Shown here piece by piece: positions 27,368-36,359 of a stretch of DNA of 64,000 nucleotides. This DNA comes from JANXQG01 sp964615095. GTDB taxonomy: Bacteria > Planctomycetota > Planctomycetia > Pirellulales > Thermoguttaceae. How positions within the stretch are numbered: the first letter of the stretch is position 1; every line of letters begins with the position of its first letter. A program made the translations under genes and the position numbers. The stretch is taken from NCBI GenBank assembly GCA_964615095.1, contig CAZTPX010000018.1, positions 1 to 64,000 of the forward strand, given 5' to 3'. The notes under the pieces were generated by a model. The model saw nothing but the letters and a program-made list of their open reading frames with translations, did not search any database and was not told where the DNA came from.

Positions 27368-29119
27368 TCACCCGTCATCCACCCGTCCCGATCCATTCCA
27401 AACTCGCATGTGTGCCCACGGCAGCACCGCGTCTTCGGCATAGGGTTGGTGCAGGATCGCGTTCAGATCGATGCCCGCGGCGGCGATCGCCTCCTGCCAG
27501 AGCCAGGGCCGCATCCGCTCGGCCCAAGCGTCCAGACGTGCGCCGCGCCGCCATGCGGTTTCGATCGCCTGGCCGAATCGCCGGTCACCGCGGCACAAAG
27601 CGGCCTCGATCAGCGTCGATTCCACGTCGGTGAACCGCAGGGTCACGCTCCGCATCCGCTTGCGCTGCCGCAAGTGCGCGTGGGCGTCCTCAAAGTACTC
27701 GCGCCGCTGCATGGCAGCCCGCTCGTAGGGCGTTTGCGGCTTGGGAATGAAGTTCGAAATGTTTGCCACCACCGCCGCATAGTGGCCCATCGCGCTCTTG
27801 CCTATCCGCGATATCTCTTCGGCCATGTCGATGATGCCGTCCAGATCGGCCGGCCCTTCGCCTGGCAGCCCACACATGAAATAAAGCTTCACGCGGGAAA
27901 AGCCGTTTTGCATCGCACGGCGGCAACCGGTGAACAGGTCCTCGTTGGCAATCGGTTTGCCGATCTGCAGCCGCATTTCGTCGCGGGCCGCCTCGGGCGC
28001 AAGTGTCAATCCGTCGCGCCGGTCGGTGTCCAGCAGGTCGCTAATCGAGCGCCAGCGAGAGTTCACCCGCAGACTGGGCATGGAAATACTCACGCCCAAG
28101 GGCCGAAAGATGGCGTGTAGCCGCGTCAACAACTCTTCGATCTGCGGATAATCGCTCGACGAAAGTCCCAGCAGCGAGATCTCACGATGCCCCGTGGCCT
28201 GATAGGCTTGCAGGGCCGCGGCCACGATCGTCTCCACGCGGCGGAAGCGGACCGGATGCTTTATAACGCGGCCCTGGCAAAAACGGCAACGCCAGGGACA
28301 TCCCCGCATGATCTCGATGGCAACCCGCTCGTGGACACACTCGACGTACGGTACAACTGGGGCCAGCGGAATCGCGGCGGCGTCGAGGTCCTCGACCACG
28401 GCCGGCTCGATCGCCAATGACAGATTGTCGCGAAGTGGCCGCAGCCCTGCCGGACGCCCCTGGTCATCGAACTGCGGCTCGTAAAACCGCGGCGCGTACA
28501 CATAGGGCAGAGCCGCGGCCAAGCGAGCCAGGGCCGCGGTCCGATCGAGCCCGGTCCGTCGCAACTCCAGCCACAGATCGCACGCAGCCGGCAGCGCGTC
28601 TTCGCCGTCGCCCAGGATGAAGGCGTCGATGAATCGGGCCATCGGCTCGGGATTCGCCGCACACGGACCGCCGGCCAGGATCAGCGGATCGGCCATGCTC
28701 CGGGATTCGGCCGTCAAGGGGATCCCGCCAAGATCGAGCATGGTCAGCACGTTCGTCGCACTGAGTTCATGTTGCAGGCTGAATCCGACGACGTCGAATT
28801 CCCGTAGGGGCGCGAAACTCTCCAGGCTCACCAGCGGCAGGCCCTGCTCCCGCAGCAGCGTTTCCAAGTCCGTCAACGGCGTGAACGCCCGCTCGCAGGC
28901 CCAATCGTTGCGGCCGTTCATGACCGCGTACAACACCTGCAGGCCGTAATGGCTCATGCCGATCGTATACGGCTCGGGGAACGCCAGGCAAAGCCGGCCC
29001 CGCACCGCTTGACGATCTTTGCAAATCGAATTCCACTCGCCACCGATGTACTGTCCCGGGAACTGCACTCGCGGTAGTACGCGGTTGATGAAGATATCTC
29101 GCAACGACGGGTCGGGCAT
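27368..29119 (-). CDS. B12-binding-domain radical SAM protein (TIGR03960-like)
   Basis: 583 aa. The N-terminal part (about 1-240) resembles the B12-binding-like domain of this family: RGRLCLAFPEPYTIGMSHYG, then FSLQHELSATNVLTMLDLGG, then LILAGGPCAANPEP and FILGDGED. The radical SAM core starts at RGCPWRCRFCQG with Cys 274, 278 and 281 (CxxxCxxC) for the 4Fe-4S cluster. It continues with EISLLGLSSSDYPQI, SLRVNS, LAPEAARDEMR and YFMCGLPGEG. The family is usually found as a conserved housekeeping protein in bacteria, in some genomes fused to or next to a TIGR03936 partner; that domain is not seen here. The exact reaction is unknown. Confidence 0.9.
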   Translation of the reverse strand: MPDPSLRDIFINRVLPRVQFPGQYIGGEWNSICKDRQAVRGRLCLAFPEPYTIGMSHYGLQVLYAVMNGRNDWACERAFTPLTDLETLLREQGLPLVSLESFAPLREFDVVGFSLQHELSATNVLTMLDLGGIPLTAESRSMADPLILAGGPCAANPEPMARFIDAFILGDGEDALPAACDLWLELRRTGLDRTAALARLAAALPYVYAPRFYEPQFDDQGRPAGLRPLRDNLSLAIEPAVVEDLDAAAIPLAPVVPYVECVHERVAIEIMRGCPWRCRFCQGRVIKHPVRFRRVETIVAAALQAYQATGHREISLLGLSSSDYPQIEELLTRLHAIFRPLGVSISMPSLRVNSRWRSISDLLDTDRRDGLTLAPEAARDEMRLQIGKPIANEDLFTGCRRAMQNGFSRVKLYFMCGLPGEGPADLDGIIDMAEEISRIGKSAMGHYAAVVANISNFIPKPQTPYERAAMQRREYFEDAHAHLRQRKRMRSVTLRFTDVESTLIEAALCRGDRRFGQAIETAWRRGARLDAWAERMRPWLWQEAIAAAGIDLNAILHQPYAEDAVLPWAHMRVWNGSGRVDDG

Positions 29120-29167
29120 GGGATTCGATTCCAGCTATACTGCTCGCGGTTGAGATTGTCACAATTC

Positions 29168-29231
29168 ATACTAACCCGAAGCGTCAGCGAGGTAACGACT
29201 TAGCGACCTCGCTGACGCTTCGGGTTAGTAT
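29168..29231. repeat. Perfect 26-bp palindrome (planctomycete NPKRQRG-type repeat)
   Basis: The left arm at 29168-29193 (core acccgaagcgtcagcgagg) and the right arm at 29206-29231 are exact reverse complements around a 12-base loop. It sits between divergently transcribed genes. This core is the one that yields the spurious peptide NPKRQRG in many planctomycete annotations (recalled knowledge). Confidence 0.85.
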
Positions 29232-29362
29232 CAGTCGCAACCGCGAGCACAGCATCGCACGTCCTCATCGTAACGGGGTTTCTTGCCAATGGCAAGCCGA
29301 CTGCATTTACGCTATCATGGGTTCTTGAGAAACTGCACCTTTCACCTTCCCGGAGTTTTGCC

Positions 29363-30106
29363 ATGAAATCGCTAGTTGCCAGTGTTTGTCTCGTCGCCCT
29401 CGGACTTGGCCTGAGCGGAACCGCCACGGCCGGCCCCCCGGCAACAAAAAAGATCCGCGTGTTGTTGACCTATGGTGGCCACGATTTCGAGGAGAAACCG
29501 TTCTTTGCCATGTTCGACGCGCTGAGCGACGTCCAATACACTAAGGCCCCGCTGCCCAAGTCGGCCGGCCTGCTCAAGCCGGGCTTGGAGAAGGAGTACG
29601 ACGTTATTGTGCGCTACGACATGGTGCAGAAAGTTTCGCCCGCGCAGGAAAAGGCCCTCGTCGAATTGCTGCAACGCGGGATCGGGTTGGTGGCGTTGCA
29701 CCACAACCTGGGCGCACATCCGCAATGGGGCGAGTACCCCAAGATCATCGGCGGCAAGTATTGCTACGCCGTCTACCAGGCAGGCGACAAGAAGTACGGG
29801 CCATCCACGTACGAGCACGACCACGAGATGAAGATCGCCGTGGCCGACCACGAGCATCCGATCACCCACGGACTGGCCGACTTCGTTATCCATGACGAGG
29901 TTTACAACCACTGTTATGTCTCCCCGAATGTCCACGTCCTCTTGACCACGAATAATTCGATGAACAACCCCCAGATCGCTTGGGCGCACGAGTACGGCAA
30001 GAGCCGCGTGTTCTATTTTCAACTCGGTCACGACTCCCAGGCATGGAAGAATCCGGCCTATCCCGAAATCCTGGCCCGAGGCATTCGCTGGGCGGCCGGC
30101 AAGTAG
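29363..30106 (+). CDS. Secreted ThuA-domain protein
   Basis: 247 aa. Signal peptide MKSLVASVCLVALGLGLSGT, cleaved near TAG-PP. The ThuA fold (class I glutamine amidotransferase-like) follows: KIRVLLTYGGHDFEE at the start, DVIVRYDMVQK, QRGIGLVALHHNLGAH, the late EHPITHGLADFVIHDEVYN, then WAHEYGKSRVFYFQLGHDSQ and ILARGIRWAAG at the end. ThuA domains are linked to trehalose and other sugar metabolism and to heme-type or sugar lyases in planctomycetes, but the precise reaction is unsettled. It lies 11 bases before the ABC ATPase gene and could be co-transcribed with it. Confidence 0.92.
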   Translation: MKSLVASVCLVALGLGLSGTATAGPPATKKIRVLLTYGGHDFEEKPFFAMFDALSDVQYTKAPLPKSAGLLKPGLEKEYDVIVRYDMVQKVSPAQEKALVELLQRGIGLVALHHNLGAHPQWGEYPKIIGGKYCYAVYQAGDKKYGPSTYEHDHEMKIAVADHEHPITHGLADFVIHDEVYNHCYVSPNVHVLLTTNNSMNNPQIAWAHEYGKSRVFYFQLGHDSQAWKNPAYPEILARGIRWAAGK

Positions 30107-30117
30107 AGGATTTAGGG

Positions 30118-31020
30118 ATGCTCTTTTCCCTACAAAATGTCACGAAGACCTACGGCGCAGTCACGGCCCTGCGGCAACTGTCGGTGGACGTGCCGACCGG
30201 CGCGGTGGGACTCCTCGGTCCCAACGGGGCGGGCAAGACGACCTTGATCCGCACCCTGCTGGGATTGATCAAGATCAATGCCGGGACGGGCAAGGTCCTC
30301 GACATGGACGTCCGCCGCCAGCGGCTCAAGATCCGTCAGGCCGTAGGATTCGCGCCCGAGGATGAATGCCTTTTCCCCGGTGTTGCCGGGATTGATTTTG
30401 CGGCGTATGCCGGCCAACTCTGCGGCATGTCGCGGAGCGATGCCTTACAGCGGGCCCACGAGATCCTCAACCACGTCGGCCTGGGCGAGGCCCGCTACCG
30501 CCCGGTCGATTCCTATTCGACCGGCATGAAACAGCGGTTGAAGCTGGCGTCGGCCCTGGTCCACGATCCGCGGCTGTTGATTCTCGACGAGCCGACCAAC
30601 GGCATGGACCCGGCCGGCCGACAGGAGATTCTGGAACTGGCCCGCGACCTGGCCCACGGCAAGGAAATGAGCGTACTCTTTTCCAGCCATCTTCTGCCCG
30701 ACGTGGAGTTCGTCTGCGATTATGTCATCGTGCTGGGTCAGGGACGGTTGCTGGCCCAGGGGGAAATTCGCGAGTTGAAACAACGGCACGACCAGTGCTT
30801 CGAAGTCCGCGTCAAGGCCGATGCCCCAGCCTTCGCCCAGCGTCTGCGCAAGTCGAACTGCAACGTCAAGGAGCAGGACCACTCCCTGCTGGTGCAATTG
30901 CCGCCGGGCCAGTCGGAAAGGCTCTTGTGGTCGCTGGCCGCGGAAGCCGGCCAACAGATCCGCCACCTGCGGCCCCAGCAGAGCACGCTGGAGGAGATCT
31001 TCTTGAAGGCTATCGAGTAG
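30118..31020 (+). CDS. ABC transporter ATP-binding protein (ABC-2 exporter, first pair)
   Basis: 300 aa from the ATG at 30118, preceded by taggg. The ABC ATPase domain covers about 1-220: Walker A GPNGAGKTT (about 36-44), ABC signature YSTGMKQRLKLA, Walker B LLILDEPTNGMDP and the switch His in SSHLLPDVE. A C-terminal regulatory extension of about 80 residues is typical of the CcmA/NatA-type drug or polymer exporters. It is followed 26 bases later by a membrane permease, and then a second ATPase/permease pair. Substrate unknown. Confidence 0.93.
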   Translation: MLFSLQNVTKTYGAVTALRQLSVDVPTGAVGLLGPNGAGKTTLIRTLLGLIKINAGTGKVLDMDVRRQRLKIRQAVGFAPEDECLFPGVAGIDFAAYAGQLCGMSRSDALQRAHEILNHVGLGEARYRPVDSYSTGMKQRLKLASALVHDPRLLILDEPTNGMDPAGRQEILELARDLAHGKEMSVLFSSHLLPDVEFVCDYVIVLGQGRLLAQGEIRELKQRHDQCFEVRVKADAPAFAQRLRKSNCNVKEQDHSLLVQLPPGQSERLLWSLAAEAGQQIRHLRPQQSTLEEIFLKAIE

Positions 31021-31046
31021 AGGGGCAACAGGAGCAGCGATCGATC

Positions 31047-32366
31047 ATGCCGATCTTCGACCAAGGATACCAGCACTGGAAAGGCAAGCTGACCGGCCAT
31101 GCCTGGCGATGGCTGGCCATTACCCGGCAGGGCCTTCGCGTGCAACTCAAAGGGCGCTATGTCCGCCTGCTGTTGGTCCTGGCCTGGATGCCCGCGATGG
31201 CGTTGGTTTCCGCATTGGCCATTTGGGGATTGATCGAACAAGGGGTGCTGGGCGCGGATCTGGTGACCATGCTCAAGTCGCAAGGCGTTGTCGACGACCT
31301 GCAATCGCTCCGGCAGGCAATTTGGACCATAGCCTACTCGTTGTTCTTCAAGGTCGAACTGTATTTCATTTTGTTGCTGGTGACGTTGACCGGTCCGAAC
31401 CTGATCAGCCTCGACCTGCGCTACAATGCCTTGCCGCTGTACCTTTCGCGTCCTATTACCCGGCTCGACTATTTTCTCGGCAAACTGGGCGTGATCGCCG
31501 TACTGGTGGCCGCCGTGGCCGTTTTGCCGACGATGGCCGCGTACCTGCTGGGTGTCTGTTTCAGCCTGGACCTGACGGTGGTCCGCGATACCTGGCGGCT
31601 CTTGCCCGCCAGTATCCTCTACGGCCTGGTGATTGTCGTATCCGCCGGGACGCTGATGCTGGCCCTGTCGTCAATGTCGCGGCGGTCGTTATATGTCGGC
31701 CTGACATGGGTCGGGCTGTGCGTGATCAGTTGGATGGTCGCCGGTGTGCTCGGCCTAGTTCGCCTGGAGAGTCTTGACAATCAGGTTGCACGCGAAGCGG
31801 AGGCGGCGCAGCGCGACAAGGCGCAACAGGAACTTGAGCGCGTACGGCAGCGCCCGAAGGACGATTCGCAGGAGTTCGACGAGATGGACTTTACTCAGCC
31901 GCTCGAGGAAAGCGACGCTTCCCCCGTTCCCCCGCAACCGCCGGTCCTTCCGCCGCGGAAAAGGCCCGGCCAGTCCCGGCGGTTCGATTGGCAAGAGCGC
32001 CAGCGGCTAGTACATCAGGAAGACGTGAAGTCGCGGAAGACCAATTGGCGGCCGCTGTTCTCCTACGCGGACAATATCGATCGCCTGGGGGCGGCGTTGC
32101 TGGGCACGGACGCTGCCTGGGTGCAGATCGGCCGCGTCTACGAGCGACGGCGGGTTCAAGTCGAATCGATGGCAGGCATCTCGCCGGGCGGCTGGTCGAA
32201 CAACTACAACTATAAAGCGGAACCGGCCAACGAGCGTTGCCTGGCGGAGTTGTGGAACGTACCGCAATATCCTTGGACCTGGTCGGCTGCCGTCTTGGCC
32301 GGCCTCTTGGGGCTTTCCTTATGCATCTTGAGCACGCGAGTGAGATCGCTGGACCGCCTGCGATGA
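31047..32366 (+). CDS. ABC-2 type permease with a long hydrophilic insertion
   Basis: 439 aa from the ATG at 31047, with cagga upstream. About five or six hydrophobic segments lie in the first 245 residues (VRLLLVLAWMPAMALVSALA, LYFILLLVTLTG, VIAVLVAAVAVLPTMAAYLL, LYGLVIVVSAGTLMLAL and others). Then comes a charged, Pro-rich stretch of about 155 residues (EAEAAQRDKAQQELERV, PPQPPVLPPRKRP) and one last membrane span (AAVLAGLLGLSLCI). The insertion probably faces the periplasm, a pattern seen in ABC-2 permeases with extracytoplasmic domains. The stop overlaps the next ATG (ATGA at 32363-32366). It pairs with the ATPase at 30118. Confidence 0.85.
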   Translation: MPIFDQGYQHWKGKLTGHAWRWLAITRQGLRVQLKGRYVRLLLVLAWMPAMALVSALAIWGLIEQGVLGADLVTMLKSQGVVDDLQSLRQAIWTIAYSLFFKVELYFILLLVTLTGPNLISLDLRYNALPLYLSRPITRLDYFLGKLGVIAVLVAAVAVLPTMAAYLLGVCFSLDLTVVRDTWRLLPASILYGLVIVVSAGTLMLALSSMSRRSLYVGLTWVGLCVISWMVAGVLGLVRLESLDNQVAREAEAAQRDKAQQELERVRQRPKDDSQEFDEMDFTQPLEESDASPVPPQPPVLPPRKRPGQSRRFDWQERQRLVHQEDVKSRKTNWRPLFSYADNIDRLGAALLGTDAAWVQIGRVYERRRVQVESMAGISPGGWSNNYNYKAEPANERCLAELWNVPQYPWTWSAAVLAGLLGLSLCILSTRVRSLDRLR

Positions 32367-33289
32367 ACGCCGTCATCGAGTTCGACGGAGTCTCCAAGTG
32401 GTACGGCAACGTGATCGGCCTGAACAAGTTGACGGTGCGGATCGCTGCCGGCGTCACCGGCCTCTTGGGGCCCAACGGCGCCGGCAAATCGACCATGCTG
32501 CAACTGGCCACCGGGCAGCTCCGCCCCAGCCAGGGAGAGGTCCGCGTGCTCGGCCACCGGACATGGAACAATGCTGCCCTGATGCGGCACATCGGCCTCT
32601 GCCCCGAGCAGGACGCCTTCTACGAATGGATGACGGGGCTGGGCTTCGTCCGCACCTGCGCGCGATTGACCGGAATGAGCCTGCGCAAGGCCACAGCCGC
32701 CGCCGAGAAGGCCATCGCCCGCGTCGGCATGACGGACAACATGGGCCGCAGAATCCGTGGCTACTCCAAGGGCATGCGGCAGCGGATCAAGCTGGCGCAG
32801 GCCCTGGTCCACGAGCCGCGCGTGCTGCTTTTGGACGAGCCGTTTACCGGCACGGACCCCGTGGCCCGCCGCGACCTGAGTGCCGTTATCCGCGAACTGG
32901 GCGAAAGCGGCCATAGCGTGGTGGTTTCCAGCCACGTGTTGCACGAAGTCGAGACTCTGACGACGAACATCGTTCTGGTACACCGCGGACGCCTCGTGGC
33001 CGAGGGCCAGATCCAGCAAATCCGCGATCTCATCGACCGCCACCCCCACCGCATCATCCTGGTCTCGGACGACTATCGTTCCCTGGCCGCCAAGTTGGTC
33101 TGCTGGGATGACGTCGAGGGTGTGAACGTGCTTCGCGACCGGCAGGCGCTCTTGATCGAGACCCGCACGCCCGATTCCTTCTATGCCCGGCTGCCGGCGA
33201 TTGCCTTGGAGACGGTTACGCCCATTCGCGAAGTCTACTCCGACGACAATAACCTGGAAGCCGTGTTCAAGTACCTAGTGGGTAAATGA
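32363..33289 (+). CDS. ABC transporter ATP-binding protein (second pair)
   Basis: 308 aa from the ATG overlapping the permease stop. Walker A is GPNGAGKSTM, signature YSKGMRQRIKLAQAL, Walker B VLLLDEPFTGTDP and the switch His SSHVLHEVE. The C-terminal extension of about 85 residues matches the NatA/CcmA class. It is in the same operon as 30118-34146, so the exporter probably contains two different ATPases and two different permeases. The stop overlaps the next ATG (ATGA at 33286-33289), again coupling translation. Confidence 0.93.
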   Translation: MNAVIEFDGVSKWYGNVIGLNKLTVRIAAGVTGLLGPNGAGKSTMLQLATGQLRPSQGEVRVLGHRTWNNAALMRHIGLCPEQDAFYEWMTGLGFVRTCARLTGMSLRKATAAAEKAIARVGMTDNMGRRIRGYSKGMRQRIKLAQALVHEPRVLLLDEPFTGTDPVARRDLSAVIRELGESGHSVVVSSHVLHEVETLTTNIVLVHRGRLVAEGQIQQIRDLIDRHPHRIILVSDDYRSLAAKLVCWDDVEGVNVLRDRQALLIETRTPDSFYARLPAIALETVTPIREVYSDDNNLEAVFKYLVGK

Positions 33290-34146
33290 TGGAGCCTGCA
33301 ACCGTTGTCGGCCACGATGCCGTTCGCCTCTCGCGGATTCCCAACTTCCGCGGCTTGTTCGCGCTGCTGGTGTTGGCCCTGCGGCAACAGGTCCGAGGTT
33401 GGCGGCTGATCATCCTGGGGCTGCTCTTCCTGTTGCCGGGCGCATTGGCGGCGATCGTCTACGAAGCGGCGCCCGCGTCGGCGCGGCGTTCGTCCCCGGC
33501 AGAGGTCTTTGACTTTGTCTTCCTTTTCATGCTGATTCCGCATGCCCTGGCCCCGCTGGCGGCGCTGCTCTGCGCGGGCGGCATCGTGCGCGACGAAGTC
33601 GAGGAACAGACGCTGACTTACTTGCTGTTGCGGCCGTTGCCGCGGATGGCCATCTACACGGTCAAGTTGCTGGCTGCGTTGATCATTGCGGCCCTCTTGA
33701 CGTCGTTCTTTACCGTGGCCACGCTGGTGTTCATCGCCTGGTTGAGCGGCGAACCGCCAACCGTAGGTTACGTCGCGCAAGGTATGACGATCGCTGCGAT
33801 CTTCAGCCTGGCCCAGGTCGCTTATTGCGGGCTGTTCGCCCTGCTGGCGCTGCTCATGCGGCGCGCGCTGCTGGTCGGCGTCATCTATATCATTTTCTTC
33901 GAGGGACTTCTTGCCACATTCGACACCATCGCCCGGCGGATGACGGTGATGTACTACTTTCGCCTGCTCGTGCTCCGCTGGCTGAATCCGGCCAGGGGCG
34001 TTACGTGGGAGTTCAACCTGAAGACCGCTCCCACGGCGGCCAATTGCGTGCTGACGCTGCTTGTCGCAGGCTTTGTCTTGGCAATCGTCGGATCGCTGAT
34101 CTTCGCCAGTCGCGAGTTCCGCATGAAGACGCCCGAGGGCGAGTGA
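33286..34146 (+). CDS. ABC-2 type permease (second pair)
   Basis: 286 aa starting ATGATG, overlapping the preceding stop. Six hydrophobic segments: LIILGLLFLLPGALAAIVYE, VFLFMLIPHALAPLAALLCA, LLAALIIAALLTSFFTVATL, MTIAAIFSLAQVAYCGLFAL, LLVGVIYIIFFEGLLATF and LTLLVAGFVLAIVGSLI. An 'EVEEQTLTYLLLRPLPR' loop between the second and third spans is typical of ABC-2 permeases (gating helix). It forms the membrane partner of the ATPase at 32363. The substrate is not indicated. Confidence 0.88.
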   Translation: MMEPATVVGHDAVRLSRIPNFRGLFALLVLALRQQVRGWRLIILGLLFLLPGALAAIVYEAAPASARRSSPAEVFDFVFLFMLIPHALAPLAALLCAGGIVRDEVEEQTLTYLLLRPLPRMAIYTVKLLAALIIAALLTSFFTVATLVFIAWLSGEPPTVGYVAQGMTIAAIFSLAQVAYCGLFALLALLMRRALLVGVIYIIFFEGLLATFDTIARRMTVMYYFRLLVLRWLNPARGVTWEFNLKTAPTAANCVLTLLVAGFVLAIVGSLIFASREFRMKTPEGE

Positions 34147-34176
34147 TTCGCTTCCGCCCCTATTTGAACGCGCAAG

Positions 34177-34770
34177 TCATTCCGCCGGGATGCGACGGAT
34201 TGCCAGGGCAAGCATGATCCAGGCCCAGCCGCTGAAAATCAACTCCAGGCCGACCAACAGGCCGATGACCCAGACCGCGCTCACAGGCAACTGGCGATAG
34301 ATCGCCAGTCCGACGAGGAACGTGACGCCGCCGTTCAGGAGCGTCCAACCCCACTGCGCATGGCGGGCCGTAAGGGCCGCCATCATGCGAAACAGGCCCA
34401 TGACCATGAACGACACGGCCAAGTAGACGGTGACCATCAAGATCGAGAGCAACGGCCGCTCGGAAGCCACGAAGCCGCCGGCCAGGTAGAGCATGCCGAC
34501 AAGCACGTTCACCAGGAAGCCGCTCCACTTGCCCGTAAAGAATGCGCCGATCAACGTGGCCACGCCGGCCACCAACAAGAGGATCGACAAGACGCTGATC
34601 GCAGCCACGCTGGCGGCCAGCGGAAATGTGATCGCCGCAATGCCGCAGATCAGCAACAAACCTCCCAACAGCACGAACCACCACCAGTGCGAGCGGACGT
34701 GGTGCAGTTCGTGCCGGACAACGGTCCCGGCTGTCGGGGCGGAAGGGATGATTTGCGGTTCTGTACTCAT
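34177..34770 (-). CDS. HdeD/DUF308-family membrane protein
   Basis: 197 aa with six predicted membrane spans in three pairs: WWWFVLLGGLLLICGIAAI, VAAISVLSILLLVAGVATLI, LVNVLVGMLYLAGGFVA, SILMVTVYLAVSFMVMGLF, LLNGGVTFLVGLAIY and VIGLLVGLELIFSGWAWIML. Conserved features of the HdeD-like repeats are G...F..G at pair junctions. HdeD is linked to acid resistance in enterobacteria; in planctomycetes the role is unknown. The gene converges on the ABC operon, ending 31 bases away, and stands alone. Confidence 0.85.
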   Translation of the reverse strand: MSTEPQIIPSAPTAGTVVRHELHHVRSHWWWFVLLGGLLLICGIAAITFPLAASVAAISVLSILLLVAGVATLIGAFFTGKWSGFLVNVLVGMLYLAGGFVASERPLLSILMVTVYLAVSFMVMGLFRMMAALTARHAQWGWTLLNGGVTFLVGLAIYRQLPVSAVWVIGLLVGLELIFSGWAWIMLALAIRRIPAE

Positions 34771-34855
34771 GGTTCGTTCCTTTTCGTAAAGTGATGAAGA
34801 CGATGCGGTTTTCTGGGGCCAAATCCGGAAGTCATTCGGCGGTCGCCCCCAACTC

Positions 34856-36343
34856 TCAGTTGCTTGTTGTCTGGCTGGCTTCAGGTTGTTTCATCCGCAC
34901 GAGCAGTTCCTGCTCGGTGCGGTCCGCCCCGTAATGCACGAGTGCGGTCGATTCGTTCATGGTAAGGTTATAAAGGCCGGTCTCGACGACCAGGCCCTTG
35001 CCGCCCGCGACCCGCCAGGCTACGCGCTGGGTCTTCTTGTCGACCGCGCCGGTCACGGCCTGGTTGGCCTGCGTGACTTGGTCGAAGTAGTTGCCGCGGA
35101 TCGCGCCGTCTTTGTCGACGGCCAGTTGGAAGATCATGCTGGGTGTCTTCTTGCCTTCCTCCGTCAAGCCGAAGACGCCTAGCGGCAACCACTGCTGGTC
35201 GTCGGAGGCCTGCGCGCTGGCCGTCGAGTCGGCCAGCGTGGCGGCCTGCTGGTAATACTGCTGGCTCGTACCGGCAAGCTGACCGGCATAGTAGACGTTG
35301 TCGTCCTGGTAGACGATGTCGTTGCCGTAGTTGTAACCGTAAGGCGTGGTGCAGTCGAACCAAGGGCCGAGCGTGCCCCAGGCAACCGGCGTCCAGACTG
35401 CGGCGGCCCAGTCGGCGGCCGAATAGACTGCCGGATACCAGGCCCAGGGATGCGCCGCGCACCAGGCTCCCGTGTACATTCCGCGACCCGCGCACCAGCC
35501 GTTGCAAGCCACGCCCTGGGCATGGCACCAGGTGGGCGACCAGGCGCGCGTGCCGTACGCCGCGTGACCCCGGCTGGTGACGGTGGTCCCGTTGACTGCC
35601 GTGCCCGTGCCGGCATAGCGTCCGGCGGTCGTGCCATAGGGACCGGTCGCAATGCCGCGACCGGCGGTTGTGTCATGCGTATAGACATTGCCGTCGGGAG
35701 TCTTGATGGCCGTCCCGCTGGCAAAACGTCCGCCAGCCGCCATGCCGCCCGGACCAATTGCCGCGCCCTGTACGCCTACTGCGCCATGCGCGATGGTCGT
35801 GCCGTCGGGACCTTGATAAACGCGCCCTGTGGCCCCGCCGCGGAAGGCCTCAGCGCCTTCCGGCCCCGCGGCAACACCACGGGCGCCGTAGGCCCCGTCG
35901 GCTGCATGAAAGCCGCCGTCGGTGGGCAGATCAAGGAAGTTATTGAGCTGGCCGCGATTCACCGAGGCGTTGTAATCGCTAGCGTGGAATCCACCCGCGC
36001 CATAGCCGCCTGCGGAGAATCCGGGGGCGCGGTAACCGTTGAAATCGCTACTACGATCGACGCTGCCGCCGTAGCTGCTGCGATCGAAACCGCCGTAGCT
36101 GCTGCGATCAACGCTGCCATAGCTGCTCCGATTAAAACTGTCCCCGCCATAGCTACCTCGATCGAAACTGCCGCCGCCGTAACTGCCGCGATCGAAACTG
36201 CCGCTACTAAAGCTGCTGCGATTGAAAGTGCCGCCGCTAAAACTGCCGCCCCGGAAGCCACCGAAACCGCGGGCGTAGACGGTTGCCGGAAGGCAACCAA
36301 CGCCAATCGCCAGAACACAGATCACCGTAAGGAGTTTATTCAT
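34856..36343 (-). CDS. Secreted Gly/Ser/Tyr-rich repeat protein
   Basis: 495 aa from the ATG at 36343, the first residue of a signal peptide (MNKLLTVICVLAIGVGCLPA). Residues about 25-110 are an array of degenerate units of about 10 residues (SFDRGSYGG, SSYGGFDRS). A Gly/Ala-rich region with VRH-like repeats of 'GPxGxxA' follows (about 125-260). A Trp/Cys-containing section comes next (AYGTRAWSPTWCHAQGVAC, HPWAWYPAVYSAADWAAAVW). The C-terminal globular part (about 380-495) is beta-rich: LPLGVFGLTEEGKKTPSMI, then DKKTQRVAWRVAGGKGLVVE. Similar proteins occur in planctomycetes as exported proteins of unknown role. It is 16 bases downstream of the next gene, so probably one operon. Confidence 0.8.
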   Translation of the reverse strand: MNKLLTVICVLAIGVGCLPATVYARGFGGFRGGSFSGGTFNRSSFSSGSFDRGSYGGGSFDRGSYGGDSFNRSSYGSVDRSSYGGFDRSSYGGSVDRSSDFNGYRAPGFSAGGYGAGGFHASDYNASVNRGQLNNFLDLPTDGGFHAADGAYGARGVAAGPEGAEAFRGGATGRVYQGPDGTTIAHGAVGVQGAAIGPGGMAAGGRFASGTAIKTPDGNVYTHDTTAGRGIATGPYGTTAGRYAGTGTAVNGTTVTSRGHAAYGTRAWSPTWCHAQGVACNGWCAGRGMYTGAWCAAHPWAWYPAVYSAADWAAAVWTPVAWGTLGPWFDCTTPYGYNYGNDIVYQDDNVYYAGQLAGTSQQYYQQAATLADSTASAQASDDQQWLPLGVFGLTEEGKKTPSMIFQLAVDKDGAIRGNYFDQVTQANQAVTGAVDKKTQRVAWRVAGGKGLVVETGLYNLTMNESTALVHYGADRTEQELLVRMKQPEASQTTSN

Positions 36344-36359
36344 GAGTGTCACCATAAGA

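Noticed and set aside
26975..28120. 381-codon plus-strand frame over the TA pair and radical SAM gene
   Set aside because: Antisense to recognised genes with ATGA overlaps and motifs.
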